NCBI GenBank assembly: GCA_900550065.1
Contig: URQR01000133.1
Coordinates: 1-5,657 of the forward strand
DNA from: an uncultured Eubacteriales bacterium
GTDB lineage: Bacteria; Bacillota; Clostridia; UBA1381; UMGS1253
Direction of reading: 5' to 3'
Length of the DNA stretch: 5,657 bases
Shown here: in pieces, positions 1-5,657 of the stretch
Layout of the letters: the number at the start of each line of letters is the position of its first letter
Position numbering within the stretch: the first letter of the stretch is position 1
The notes under the pieces: model-generated
The model's input: only the letters and a program-made list of their open reading frames with translations
The model's database searches: none
What the model was told of the DNA's origin: nothing
Made by a program: the position numbers and the translations under genes

Positions 1-1
1 T

Positions 2-280
2 ACGCCGGCGGCGGAGCTTGATATGGCGCTGACGGACGAGCAGATACACAAAAATTTTGACAGGCTGTTAGCGGTACAGAACGAAATCTCGCGTGAAATC
101 AATGATTCTTATATTGGCAGTATTCAGGAAGTGCTCGTTGAGGGAAAAAGTAAAACGGATGAGAAAATGATATCGGGCCGGCCGCAGGGCGGTAAGGTTT
201 TGCATATGTTCGGCGGACAAGAATTAATTTGTAGGCTTGTTCCGGTCCAAATCACGGCGGCAATGCCATGGCTTTGGTAA
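2..280 (+). CDS. miaB: MiaB, tRNA-2-methylthio-N6-dimethylallyladenosine synthase, C-terminal part
   Basis: This is the 3' end of a gene that enters from the left edge: the frame is open from base 2 and ends at TAA 278-280, giving the last 92 residues. MiaB is a radical-SAM methylthiotransferase that converts i6A37 to ms2i6A37 in tRNAs. The catalytic radical-SAM and N-terminal Fe-S domains lie outside the window. What is visible is the family stretch around RLLAVQNEIS, which closes the radical-SAM part, followed by a TRAM RNA-binding domain (SYIGSIQEVLVEG, GR..GGKV, LVPVQITAA). The end is odd. The family usually continues after the last TRAM strand with a short tail of the type LxGE, but here it stops at AMPWLW. 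Just before that, GRP and LICRLV replace the usual GRT and LIG. The stop falls inside the gcvT-like tail described separately, so the last few residues may have been replaced by a rearrangement. Family identity is secure from the motifs; intactness of the C-terminus is uncertain. Confidence 0.9.
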   Translation, partial: TPAAELDMALTDEQIHKNFDRLLAVQNEISREINDSYIGSIQEVLVEGKSKTDEKMISGRPQGGKVLHMFGGQELICRLVPVQITAAMPWLW

Positions 281-384
281 AGAAAGAGTATGCAGTGCCC
301 GGTACGAAGGCAGAGGCGGACGTAAGAGGACGCCGGATCGAAGCAGAGGTAGTTCCGCTTCCTTTCTACAAAAGAACGAAATAG
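262..384 (+). pseudogene. gcvT: gcvT 3' remnant (glycine cleavage T protein C-terminus)
   Basis: In frame 1, overlapping the end of miaB (frame 2), a stretch reads NAMALVKKEYAVPGT, then ADVRGRRIEAEVVPLPFYKR, and stops at TAG 382-384. This is the characteristic C-terminal barrel end of aminomethyltransferase GcvT, whose family ends with A(M/L)ALV...PGT.v.v.vRG....A.VV.LPFYKR. GcvT is the tetrahydrofolate-dependent T protein of glycine cleavage, about 360 residues; only about 40 are here. The frame is closed by TAG at 232-234. The codons between, reading CSGPNHGGN, only loosely recall the family motif TSGTxSPTxxxN, so the join could lie anywhere from about 236 to 275. An ATG at 268 could start a 38-residue peptide, but the only purine-rich stretch before it is weak (GGCGG 256-260). 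I read this as a dead fragment left by recombination, or an assembly chimera, not a working gene. Recognition is from memory of the family, without alignment. Confidence 0.75.
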
Positions 385-413
385 AAATTTCACAAAAATA
401 TAAATTATAATAT

Positions 414-418
414 GGAGG
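414..418 (+). promoter_or_regulatory. ribosome binding site of the ylbF-like gene
   Basis: GGAGG lies 9 bases before the GTG at 428. It decides the start, because the only nearby ATG upstream (412) is out of frame and the first in-frame ATG (443) would remove the conserved N-terminal residues DILE. Confidence 0.75.
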
Positions 419-427
419 AAAAGTTCA

Positions 428-817
428 GTGGATATTTTAGAGATGGCAAAGGAATTAGGGAAAGCAATTGCGGACAGCGATTTAATGGCGGCAGTCAAAA
501 AGGCCGAGGATGTACAAAACAACGATGAAAAAGCGCAGCAGCTTATTGGCGAATATAATTTAAAGCGGATGCAGCTTGCACAGCGTGTCCAGAAGGAAGA
601 TGTGACACAGGAAGAGCTTGAAGCGGTGCAGAAGGAGCTCTCTGACGAATTTGACAAGCTGATGCAATATTCGGTTATCAGCGACTTTATTACGGCGAGA
701 AAAGAACTCGACGCGGTTTTGGAGCAGGTAAACAACGTAATTTCGTTTTATGTAACGGGTAAAACACCGGACGGCGGCTGTTCGGGGTCGTGTTCGAGCT
801 GTTCCGGCTGCCACTAA
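428..817 (+). CDS. YlbF/YmcA (Ric) family protein with cysteine tail
   Basis: A 129-residue, mostly helical protein. The N-terminus DILEMAKELGKAIADSD and the pattern of charged helices through about residue 110 match the Com_YlbF family. In Bacillus subtilis the relatives YmcA (RicA) and YlbF (RicF) act with YaaT (RicT) as a cytoplasmic complex that steers RNase Y-dependent mRNA processing and is needed for competence, sporulation and biofilms; that complex is reported to carry Fe-S clusters. Position directly after miaB and before mutS matches Bacillus ymcA, so RicA is the closest positional counterpart, but RicA and RicF cannot be told apart safely here. The last 12 residues hold four cysteines (C118, C122, C125, C128; C-x3-C-x2-C-x2-C-H), a plausible metal or Fe-S ligand set. 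The GTG start is supported by GGAGG. The gene ends 34 bases before mutS, probably cotranscribed. Family membership is firm; the role in this organism is inferred. Confidence 0.9.
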   Translation: MDILEMAKELGKAIADSDLMAAVKKAEDVQNNDEKAQQLIGEYNLKRMQLAQRVQKEDVTQEELEAVQKELSDEFDKLMQYSVISDFITARKELDAVLEQVNNVISFYVTGKTPDGGCSGSCSSCSGCH

Positions 818-823
818 GCCGGA
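803..823 (+). repeat. inverted repeat over the ylbF stop codon
   Basis: TCCGGCT (803-809) and AGCCGGA (817-823) can form a perfect 7-bp GC-rich stem with a 7-base loop; the loop and the first stem base of the 3' arm include the TAA stop. No T run follows (the next bases are purine-rich, with seven A then six G), so it is not an intrinsic terminator of the usual kind. It may slow ribosomes or protect the mRNA end, or may be chance. Confidence 0.4.
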
Positions 824-836
824 GTTGCGAGAAAAA

Positions 837-844
837 AAGGGGGG
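837..844 (+). promoter_or_regulatory. ribosome binding site of mutS
   Basis: AAGGGGGG, the end of an A7G6 tract (832-844), sits 7 bases before TTG 852. It is a usable though non-canonical Shine-Dalgarno site (AGGGGG for AGGAGG). The longer reading from TTG 825 has no suitable site: the only purine-rich bases, CGGAG at 820-824, touch the start codon. Confidence 0.6.
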
Positions 845-851
845 CGTTGGC

Positions 852-3479
852 TTGGCTGATGTTACACCAATGATGGAGCAGTACCAAAAAATTAAACAGC
901 AATACGAGGACTGTATCCTGTTTTACAGGCTCGGCGATTTTTATGAAATGTTTAACGACGACGCGGTGCTGGCATCGCGCGAGCTGGAGCTTGTTTTGAC
1001 TGGGCGCGGCGGCAAGAAGGACGAAAACGGCATCCGCGAAGGCGGGGTACCAATGTGCGGCGTACCGTTCCACAGTGCGGAGTCCTATATTGCGAAGCTT
1101 GTCGCGAAAGGCTATAAGGTTGCGATTTGTGAGCAGATGGAGGACCCCGCGCTTACAAAGGGGCTGGTCAAGCGCGATGTGATTAAAATCGTTACGCCCG
1201 GTACGGTGACGGATACACGTTCGCTCGACGAAAAGAAAAACAATTTCTTAGCGCTGGTCTTTTGTGCAGACGAACAGCAGACCGCGCTCGTTTTTGCCGA
1301 TATTTCTACCGGAGAGCTATTTACAACGCGCCTAAATGGGATTGATGAAGCGGCGCTGCTCGATGAAATTGCAAGCTTTAATCCGTCAGAAATCTTATTT
1401 TCTCCGCATGCGCGTACGTATTACCTTAACGCAGTTAAGGGAAGGTTCGATGTCTATGTCGGTAATATTGATGCGGAGTTTTTTGGCTATGATATGGCAA
1501 AGAGCGCGATTATAGACGAGCTCGAAACGGATGACCTTACGCTTGCCGGCCTCCCGGACGATAAAGATACGGTTTGCGCGGTTGGCGCAGCGATTCTTTA
1601 TTTAAGCGACACGCAAAAGTCGTCGTTGTTTCGCGTGCTCGACATCAATTACTATGAAACTGCGCAGTATATGGGAATTGACTACAATACGCGGCGTAAT
1701 CTTGAGCTGACGCAGTCAATGCGCGAAAAGGCGAAAAAGGGGACGCTTCTATGGGTGCTCGACCGGACGAAAACGTCTATGGGCGGGCGGCTCTTGGCAC
1801 AGTGGATTGAAAAGCCGTTATTAAACACAGACATGATAAAAAAACGGCAGCAGGGCGTGGCGGAGCTGAAGGATAATATGATCCTGCGCGAGGAATTGCA
1901 GGAGGAGTTGGACAGTGTATACGATATTGCGCGCTTGATTGGCCGGATTTCGCTGGGGAGTGCGACGCCGCGCGATATGATTTCACTGCGTGAATCGCTG
2001 CGCGTCCTGCCGGCAATTGAGCTGAAGCTGTCAAAATGCGGCAGCGCGATACTGGCTGAACAGTTAGAGTGTCTTGATCTGCTGTCCGACGTAAAGGATT
2101 TATTATACGCGGCGATTGACGACAATGCGCCTATTAACACGGCCAACGGCGGCGTGATTAAGGACGGGTATAACGCAAATGTGGATGAATACCGTACAGC
2201 ACAGCGCGAGGGAAAGAATTGGCTCGCCGACGTGCAGACATACGAGCGTGAAAAGACGGGTATCAAAACGTTAAAGGTCGGCTATAACAAGGTATTTGGC
2301 TATTACATAGAGGTCAGCAAGGGGCAGACGGGCGCTGTGCCCGATTATTACGTGCGCAAGCAGACGCTTGTCAACGGCGAACGCTATATTACGCCAAAGC
2401 TGAAGGAAATTGAAAACATTATCATCGGTGCGGAGGAACGCCTTGTCCGCTTAGAGACGCATTTGTTCGATGAACTGCGCCAAAAAATCTGCGCGCAAAT
2501 TGAACGGCTGAAAGCGACGGCGGGCGTACTTGCCGTAACGGATGTACTCTGTGCACTCGCAGAAGCGGCACAGCAAAACAACTACTGTATGCCTGTGGTG
2601 GACAATTCCGGCATGATTGAAATCAAGGACGGACGGCATCCGGTTGTGGAAAAAATGCTGAAAAGCGAATTGTTTGTGCCAAACGATACATTTTTGGATA
2701 TGGAAAGCGACCGGCTCTGCATTATTACCGGCCCAAATATGGCCGGAAAGTCGACCTATATGCGTCAGGTTGCGGTTATTACGCTGATGGCGCAGATTGG
2801 GAGCTTCGTCCCCGCGGCTTCGGCTCGAATCGGCGTGGTGGATAAGATTTTTACCCGTGTCGGTGCGTCGGACGACCTTGCGACGGGGCAGAGCACCTTT
2901 ATGGTTGAGATGAACGAGGTCACAAATATTTTGAAAAATGCAACGAAAAACAGCCTAATTGTTCTGGATGAAATTGGGCGCGGGACAAGCACATACGACG
3001 GCCTGTCGATTGCGTGGGCCGTTGCGGAATATATTTGCGATAAGGAAAAAATCGGCGCCAAAACGCTGTTTTCCACCCACTATCACGAGCTGACGGAGTT
3101 GGAGAGCCGGCTTGAAGGCGTAAAAAATTATTGCAGCGTTGTAAAAAAGCGCGGCGATGATATTACCTTCCTGCGCAAGATTGTAAAAGGCGGCGCGGAC
3201 GGCAGCTACGGAATTGAGGTCGCTGCGCTGGCCGGCGTACCGGCTGAGGTAACGCAGCGCGCAAAGGAAATCTTCCATGTATTAGAGCAAAACGACGTCA
3301 ACAAAGGCTCGTACCAGCTCGAAGTGCTCGACGCGCTGGCATATGCGCCTGCGTGCATGGGTGAGGAAGCGGATAATGAGATTACACAGGAATTAAAGGC
3401 GATGGATGTGACAACCTTTACGCCGATAGAGGCGCTCAACAAGCTCTATGAGCTTGCAAACCGCGCAAAAGAGATGTAA
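852..3479 (+). CDS. mutS: DNA mismatch repair protein MutS
   Basis: An 875-residue MutS, a normal length for the family. It binds mispairs and small loops in newly replicated DNA as a dimer and recruits MutL in an ATP-dependent way. From the N-terminus: mismatch-binding domain with GDFYEMF (28-34), where F30 and E32 are the Phe-x-Glu pair that probes the mismatch; PMCGVPFH (67-74); connector; core and clamp (VGYNKVFGYYIEVSK near 475-489; YITPKLKE); then the ABC-type ATPase with Walker A GPNMAGKST (627-635), signature region STFMVEMNE (681-689), Walker B LIVLDEIGRGTSTYDG with D706 and E707, and the switch THYHEL (742-747). A short C-terminal helical end finishes with TPIEALNKLYEL. I chose TTG 852 because it gives MADVTPMMEQY, which fits the family N-terminus, and has a ribosome binding site; an in-frame TTG at 825 would add nine unlikely residues. 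Compared with the usual family pattern there seem to be about five extra residues between R52 and P67. All catalytic motifs are intact. It lies 36 bases before mutL. Confidence 0.97.
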   Translation: MADVTPMMEQYQKIKQQYEDCILFYRLGDFYEMFNDDAVLASRELELVLTGRGGKKDENGIREGGVPMCGVPFHSAESYIAKLVAKGYKVAICEQMEDPALTKGLVKRDVIKIVTPGTVTDTRSLDEKKNNFLALVFCADEQQTALVFADISTGELFTTRLNGIDEAALLDEIASFNPSEILFSPHARTYYLNAVKGRFDVYVGNIDAEFFGYDMAKSAIIDELETDDLTLAGLPDDKDTVCAVGAAILYLSDTQKSSLFRVLDINYYETAQYMGIDYNTRRNLELTQSMREKAKKGTLLWVLDRTKTSMGGRLLAQWIEKPLLNTDMIKKRQQGVAELKDNMILREELQEELDSVYDIARLIGRISLGSATPRDMISLRESLRVLPAIELKLSKCGSAILAEQLECLDLLSDVKDLLYAAIDDNAPINTANGGVIKDGYNANVDEYRTAQREGKNWLADVQTYEREKTGIKTLKVGYNKVFGYYIEVSKGQTGAVPDYYVRKQTLVNGERYITPKLKEIENIIIGAEERLVRLETHLFDELRQKICAQIERLKATAGVLAVTDVLCALAEAAQQNNYCMPVVDNSGMIEIKDGRHPVVEKMLKSELFVPNDTFLDMESDRLCIITGPNMAGKSTYMRQVAVITLMAQIGSFVPAASARIGVVDKIFTRVGASDDLATGQSTFMVEMNEVTNILKNATKNSLIVLDEIGRGTSTYDGLSIAWAVAEYICDKEKIGAKTLFSTHYHELTELESRLEGVKNYCSVVKKRGDDITFLRKIVKGGADGSYGIEVAALAGVPAEVTQRAKEIFHVLEQNDVNKGSYQLEVLDALAYAPACMGEEADNEITQELKAMDVTTFTPIEALNKLYELANRAKEM

Positions 3480-3482
3480 AGG

Positions 3483-3509
3483 CAACTCGCTTTACGGGAT
3501 TGCGAGGTG
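3483..3509 (+). promoter_or_regulatory. hairpin covering the mutL ribosome binding site
   Basis: In the mutS-mutL gap, CTCGC (3486-3490) pairs with GCGAG (3502-3506); after one A-G mismatch the stem extends by A3484-T3508 and C3483-G3509. The 3' arm contains most of the mutL Shine-Dalgarno site and the 5' arm begins only four bases after the mutS stop. A ribosome finishing mutS would cover and open the 5' arm, which would couple mutL translation to mutS. The pairing is visible; the regulatory role is inference and the stem is short. Confidence 0.4.
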
Positions 3510-3510
3510 A
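3504..3510 (+). promoter_or_regulatory. ribosome binding site of mutL
   Basis: GAGGTGA is complementary over seven bases to the 3' end of 16S rRNA and lies 5 bases before ATG 3516. It overlaps the alternative GTG at 3507, which therefore cannot use it, so it decides the start in favour of ATG 3516. Confidence 0.8.
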
Positions 3511-3515
3511 AACCG

Positions 3516-5417
3516 ATGGGAAAAATTAATATTTTGGACGCGTCTGTAGCAAATATGATTGCGGCGGGCGAGGTCGTGGAGCGTCCCGCCTCCGTCATAA
3601 AAGAACTGATCGAAAACGCGCTGGATGCGGGCGCGGACAAGATTACGGTCGAAATGAAAAACGGCGGGATTATATACATGCGCGTTACGGATAATGGGCG
3701 CGGAATCGACGCGGGCGACGTTGGCCTTGCGTTCATGCGCCATGCGACGAGCAAAATCCTTGAGGCGAAGGATTTAGAAAAAATCGGGACGCTGGGCTTT
3801 CGCGGGGAAGCGCTCTGTTCTATTGCGGCGGTCGCTCGCGTGACGATGACAACGAAAACGGCAGAGGCTAAAAACGCCGTGCGCGTGTATGTCGAGGGCG
3901 GTGAAATGGAGGATATCAGCGAGGTCGGCGCGCCGAACGGTACGACGGTCGAGGTTAGCAATCTCTTTTATAATACGCCTGCGCGGATGAAATTTTTAAA
4001 GAAGGACGCCACAGAAGCGGGCTATATCTCCGATATAATAGAAAAATTTGTTTTGTCGCATCCGGAGGTTTCGTTCCGCTTTCTTAACAATGGGAAACAG
4101 GTTCTGTTTTCTACCGGCGACGGAAGCGTGACAAACGCGATTTATACAGTATATGGCAAGGAATACGCGCAATCCGTCCTGCCGATTGACTATGGCGACG
4201 CGGTTATTCGGGCAAAGGGCTATGTCGGCAAAAGCAATATCAGCCGCCCGAACCGGCGGCAGCAGAGCTTTTTTGTCAACGGCCGCTCCATACAGAGCAA
4301 AACCATAGCGGCGGCTTTAGAAGAAGCGTTTAAAAATCAGATTATGATTGGAAAATTTCCGTTTGCGGTCATTGATTTATTAGTGAATCCGGCGTTTGTG
4401 GACGTCAATGTGCATCCGCACAAGACCGAGGTTAAGTTTTCTGACGAGCGTAAAGTGTTTGATACGGTTTATTGGGCAGTAAAAAACGCTCTGTATGAAA
4501 AACCGATTGTGCCACAGGCGAGCATCAATACAAAAAAAGAAACATTTAAAAACAATGATTTCATTGTAGATAAAAAAAACTATATACAGGTGCCGATACT
4601 GGACAAAACGATAAACATACAGTCCACAGCACCACAGGTGCAGGAATATAAGTATGATAGGCCGGAACATGCGTCTGCACCTGCAAAAGCTGCTAAGGAG
4701 CAGGTAACGATTCAGCCGCCGGCTGCCTTTCAGGAAGCGCACGAGGTGCAATACAGTCCTGTCTCCGTACCGGAAGCATCCAATAGTGTATCAGAGGAGC
4801 CGCCGAAAGCGACGTCGCAAGCATGTGAGGACCGTACACAGCCGGATTATAAAATCGTTGGGCAGTTGTTCGGCACTTATATCGTACTGGAAAGCGGCGG
4901 CGAGGTACTTCTCATTGACCAGCATGCGGCGCACGAGCGGCTCAAATATGAGCAGCTTAGGCGCGATTTGGCACGTAAGTCGCCGAAGATACAGTCGCTG
5001 CTGTCGCCTGTTGTGGTTGAATTGTCAGCGCCGGAATTCGCCTTTGTGGCGGAAAACACAGACCGTTATACGCTGCTTGGCTTTGATATGTCTGAATTTG
5101 GCAAGAATGCAGTATTGGTAAGCGGTGCGCCGATGGGCGTTGCTTATGAGGATATCAAGGATTTGTTTGTTGAGCTGACAGAACAAATGATGTCACAAAA
5201 AAAGGCAATCATTGGCGAGTCCTACGAGTACGCGCTCTACACAGTCGCCTGTAAGGCGGCGATTAAGGCGAATCACCCGCTTGATACGCGGGAAATTCAT
5301 GCGCTTGTGGATGAAGTGTTTGCGCTGGACGGCATCAACACGTGCCCGCACGGGCGGCCGATTATGATTTCGCTGACAAAACACGAGCTGGAAAAGCAAT
5401 TTAAGCGGATTGTCTGA
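3516..5417 (+). CDS. mutL: DNA mismatch repair endonuclease MutL
   Basis: A 633-residue MutL of the nicking type found in bacteria without MutH. N-terminal GHKL ATPase: IAAGEVVERP (15-24), ELIENALDAGA with catalytic-base candidate E30 and Mg-binding N34, DNGRGI (59-64), RHATSKI, and GFRGEAL (94-100). The transducer domain ends around DVNVHPHKTEVKF. A poorly conserved, A-rich linker spans roughly residues 335-444. The C-terminal dimerisation and endonuclease domain starts near Y445 and carries the metal-site motifs DQHAAHERLKYE (468-479), ACKAAIKAN (578-586) and CPHGRP (610-615), plus the closing KQFKR. QSLLSP (493-498) fits the QxxLxP sliding-clamp motif known in Bacillus MutL. These motifs predict that MutL itself nicks the daughter strand after MutS recruits it, directed by the clamp. 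Start ATG 3516 gives MGKINILD with a strong ribosome binding site; a GTG at 3507 would add three residues. It follows mutS by 36 bases and precedes miaA by 26. The linker holds A7 and A8 tracts, noted as a finding. Confidence 0.97.
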   Translation: MGKINILDASVANMIAAGEVVERPASVIKELIENALDAGADKITVEMKNGGIIYMRVTDNGRGIDAGDVGLAFMRHATSKILEAKDLEKIGTLGFRGEALCSIAAVARVTMTTKTAEAKNAVRVYVEGGEMEDISEVGAPNGTTVEVSNLFYNTPARMKFLKKDATEAGYISDIIEKFVLSHPEVSFRFLNNGKQVLFSTGDGSVTNAIYTVYGKEYAQSVLPIDYGDAVIRAKGYVGKSNISRPNRRQQSFFVNGRSIQSKTIAAALEEAFKNQIMIGKFPFAVIDLLVNPAFVDVNVHPHKTEVKFSDERKVFDTVYWAVKNALYEKPIVPQASINTKKETFKNNDFIVDKKNYIQVPILDKTINIQSTAPQVQEYKYDRPEHASAPAKAAKEQVTIQPPAAFQEAHEVQYSPVSVPEASNSVSEEPPKATSQACEDRTQPDYKIVGQLFGTYIVLESGGEVLLIDQHAAHERLKYEQLRRDLARKSPKIQSLLSPVVVELSAPEFAFVAENTDRYTLLGFDMSEFGKNAVLVSGAPMGVAYEDIKDLFVELTEQMMSQKKAIIGESYEYALYTVACKAAIKANHPLDTREIHALVDEVFALDGINTCPHGRPIMISLTKHELEKQFKRIV

Positions 5418-5432
5418 GCTTTTATATGGGAT

Positions 5433-5437
5433 GAGGG
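5433..5437 (+). promoter_or_regulatory. ribosome binding site of miaA
   Basis: GAGGG, 6 bases before ATG 5444. A nearer ATG at 5440 is followed after two codons by TAA, so 5444 is the true start. Confidence 0.65.
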
Positions 5438-5443
5438 ATATGT

Positions 5444-5657
5444 ATGAATAAAATACCCCTGATTGTTGTCGCGGGTCCGACCGCGTCCGGAAAAACGCGC
5501 CTTGCGGTTGAAATTGCAAAGCGGTACAATGGCGAAGTCGTTTCTGCCGACAGTATGCAGATATACAAATATATGAATATCGGCACGGCAAAGCCGACAG
5601 AAGAAGAAATGGACGGCGTAGCGCACCATATGCTCGATATTGTATCGCCGAATGAGC
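5444..5657 (+). CDS. miaA: MiaA, tRNA dimethylallyltransferase, N-terminal part
   Basis: The first 71 codons of a gene that runs off the right edge. MiaA transfers the dimethylallyl group from DMAPP to N6 of A37 in tRNAs reading codons that begin with U, making i6A37, the substrate of MiaB. The visible part has the nucleotide-binding P-loop GPTASGKT (11-18), the substrate motif SADSMQIYK (34-42) with the conserved Asp D36, IGTAKPT (46-52), and the start of the HHMLDIVSP segment (family HHLLDI.P). YKYMN stands where many relatives have YKGMD or YRGLD. It follows mutL by 26 bases on the same strand with its own Shine-Dalgarno site, so it is probably the next gene of the mismatch repair operon, an arrangement also common in other bacteria. 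The full family length is around 300 residues; the rest lies outside the window, so intactness cannot be judged. Confidence 0.95.
   Translation, partial: MNKIPLIVVAGPTASGKTRLAVEIAKRYNGEVVSADSMQIYKYMNIGTAKPTEEEMDGVAHHMLDIVSPNE

Noticed and set aside
382..411. TAGAAA and a perfect TATAAT 18 bases apart, as a promoter before the ylbF-like gene
   Set aside because: Transcription would start near 418, at the end of or beyond the GGAGG ribosome binding site, leaving ylbF without it. The -35 is a 4 of 6 match in an AT-rich stretch. It could at most serve mutS.
124..735. 203-codon reading frame on the - strand across miaB and ylbF
   Set aside because: It is antisense to two recognised genes, rich in Ser and Cys as expected for a shadow frame, and shows no family motif.
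825..851. Earlier TTG start for mutS adding MREKKGGVG
   Set aside because: No ribosome binding site at proper spacing, and the added residues do not fit the MutS family N-terminus.
3446..3961. 171-codon reading frame on the - strand over the mutS-mutL gap and mutL start
   Set aside because: Antisense to the highly conserved MutL ATPase domain; composition (Ala, Ser, Thr, Ile) is typical of an antisense frame and no motif is recognisable.
4552..4567. ACAATGA-TT-TCATTGT inverted repeat in the mutL linker
   Set aside because: AT-rich, inside coding sequence, with a two-base centre that makes a poor hairpin; chance is likely in this low-complexity linker.
4786..5121. 111-codon + strand frame inside mutL, Arg- and Ser-rich
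   Set aside because: It overlaps the conserved MutL endonuclease domain out of frame and lacks a ribosome binding site or family resemblance.
5418..5443. Terminator between mutL and miaA
   Set aside because: No stem-loop and no T run in the 26-base gap; read-through into miaA is more likely.

Overview
The window is a colinear stretch of five genes, all on the + strand, from what looks like a Clostridia-type member of the Bacillota. The reasons are the order miaB - ylbF/ymcA-like gene - mutS - mutL - miaA, a MutL of the endonuclease type, purine-rich Shine-Dalgarno sites, and mixed GTG/TTG/ATG starts. The gene order recalls the Bacillus ymcB-ymcA-cotE-mutS-mutL region, but there is no cotE here. 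Moderate GC with GC-rich codons suggests an Oscillospirales-like or related anaerobe; that placement is inference.

Region by region: 2-280 is the C-terminal end of MiaB (TRAM domain), cut by the left window edge. Positions 262-384, overlapping the miaB end in another frame and filling most of the gap to the next gene, hold the last ~40 codons of a gcvT (glycine cleavage T protein) with no body upstream. Positions 428-817 encode a small YlbF/YmcA family protein with a four-cysteine tail. Positions 852-3479 are mutS, 3516-5417 mutL, and 5444-5657 the start of miaA, cut by the right edge. Gaps after ylbF are 26-36 bases and I see no intrinsic terminator, so ylbF-mutS-mutL-miaA is probably one transcription unit.

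MutS recognises mismatches and MutL, which carries its own metal-dependent nicking site, starts strand removal. MiaA and MiaB, at the two edges, perform successive steps of the tRNA A37 modification (i6A, then ms2i6A). The YlbF-family protein probably belongs to the Ric group linked to RNase Y and RNA processing.

Most of the window is ordinary housekeeping DNA and I do not see a new multi-gene system. The one real anomaly is the miaB/gcvT junction near 236-280. Smaller points are an A7G6 tract at the mutS ribosome binding site, long A tracts inside mutS and mutL, and a hairpin that covers the mutL ribosome binding site.
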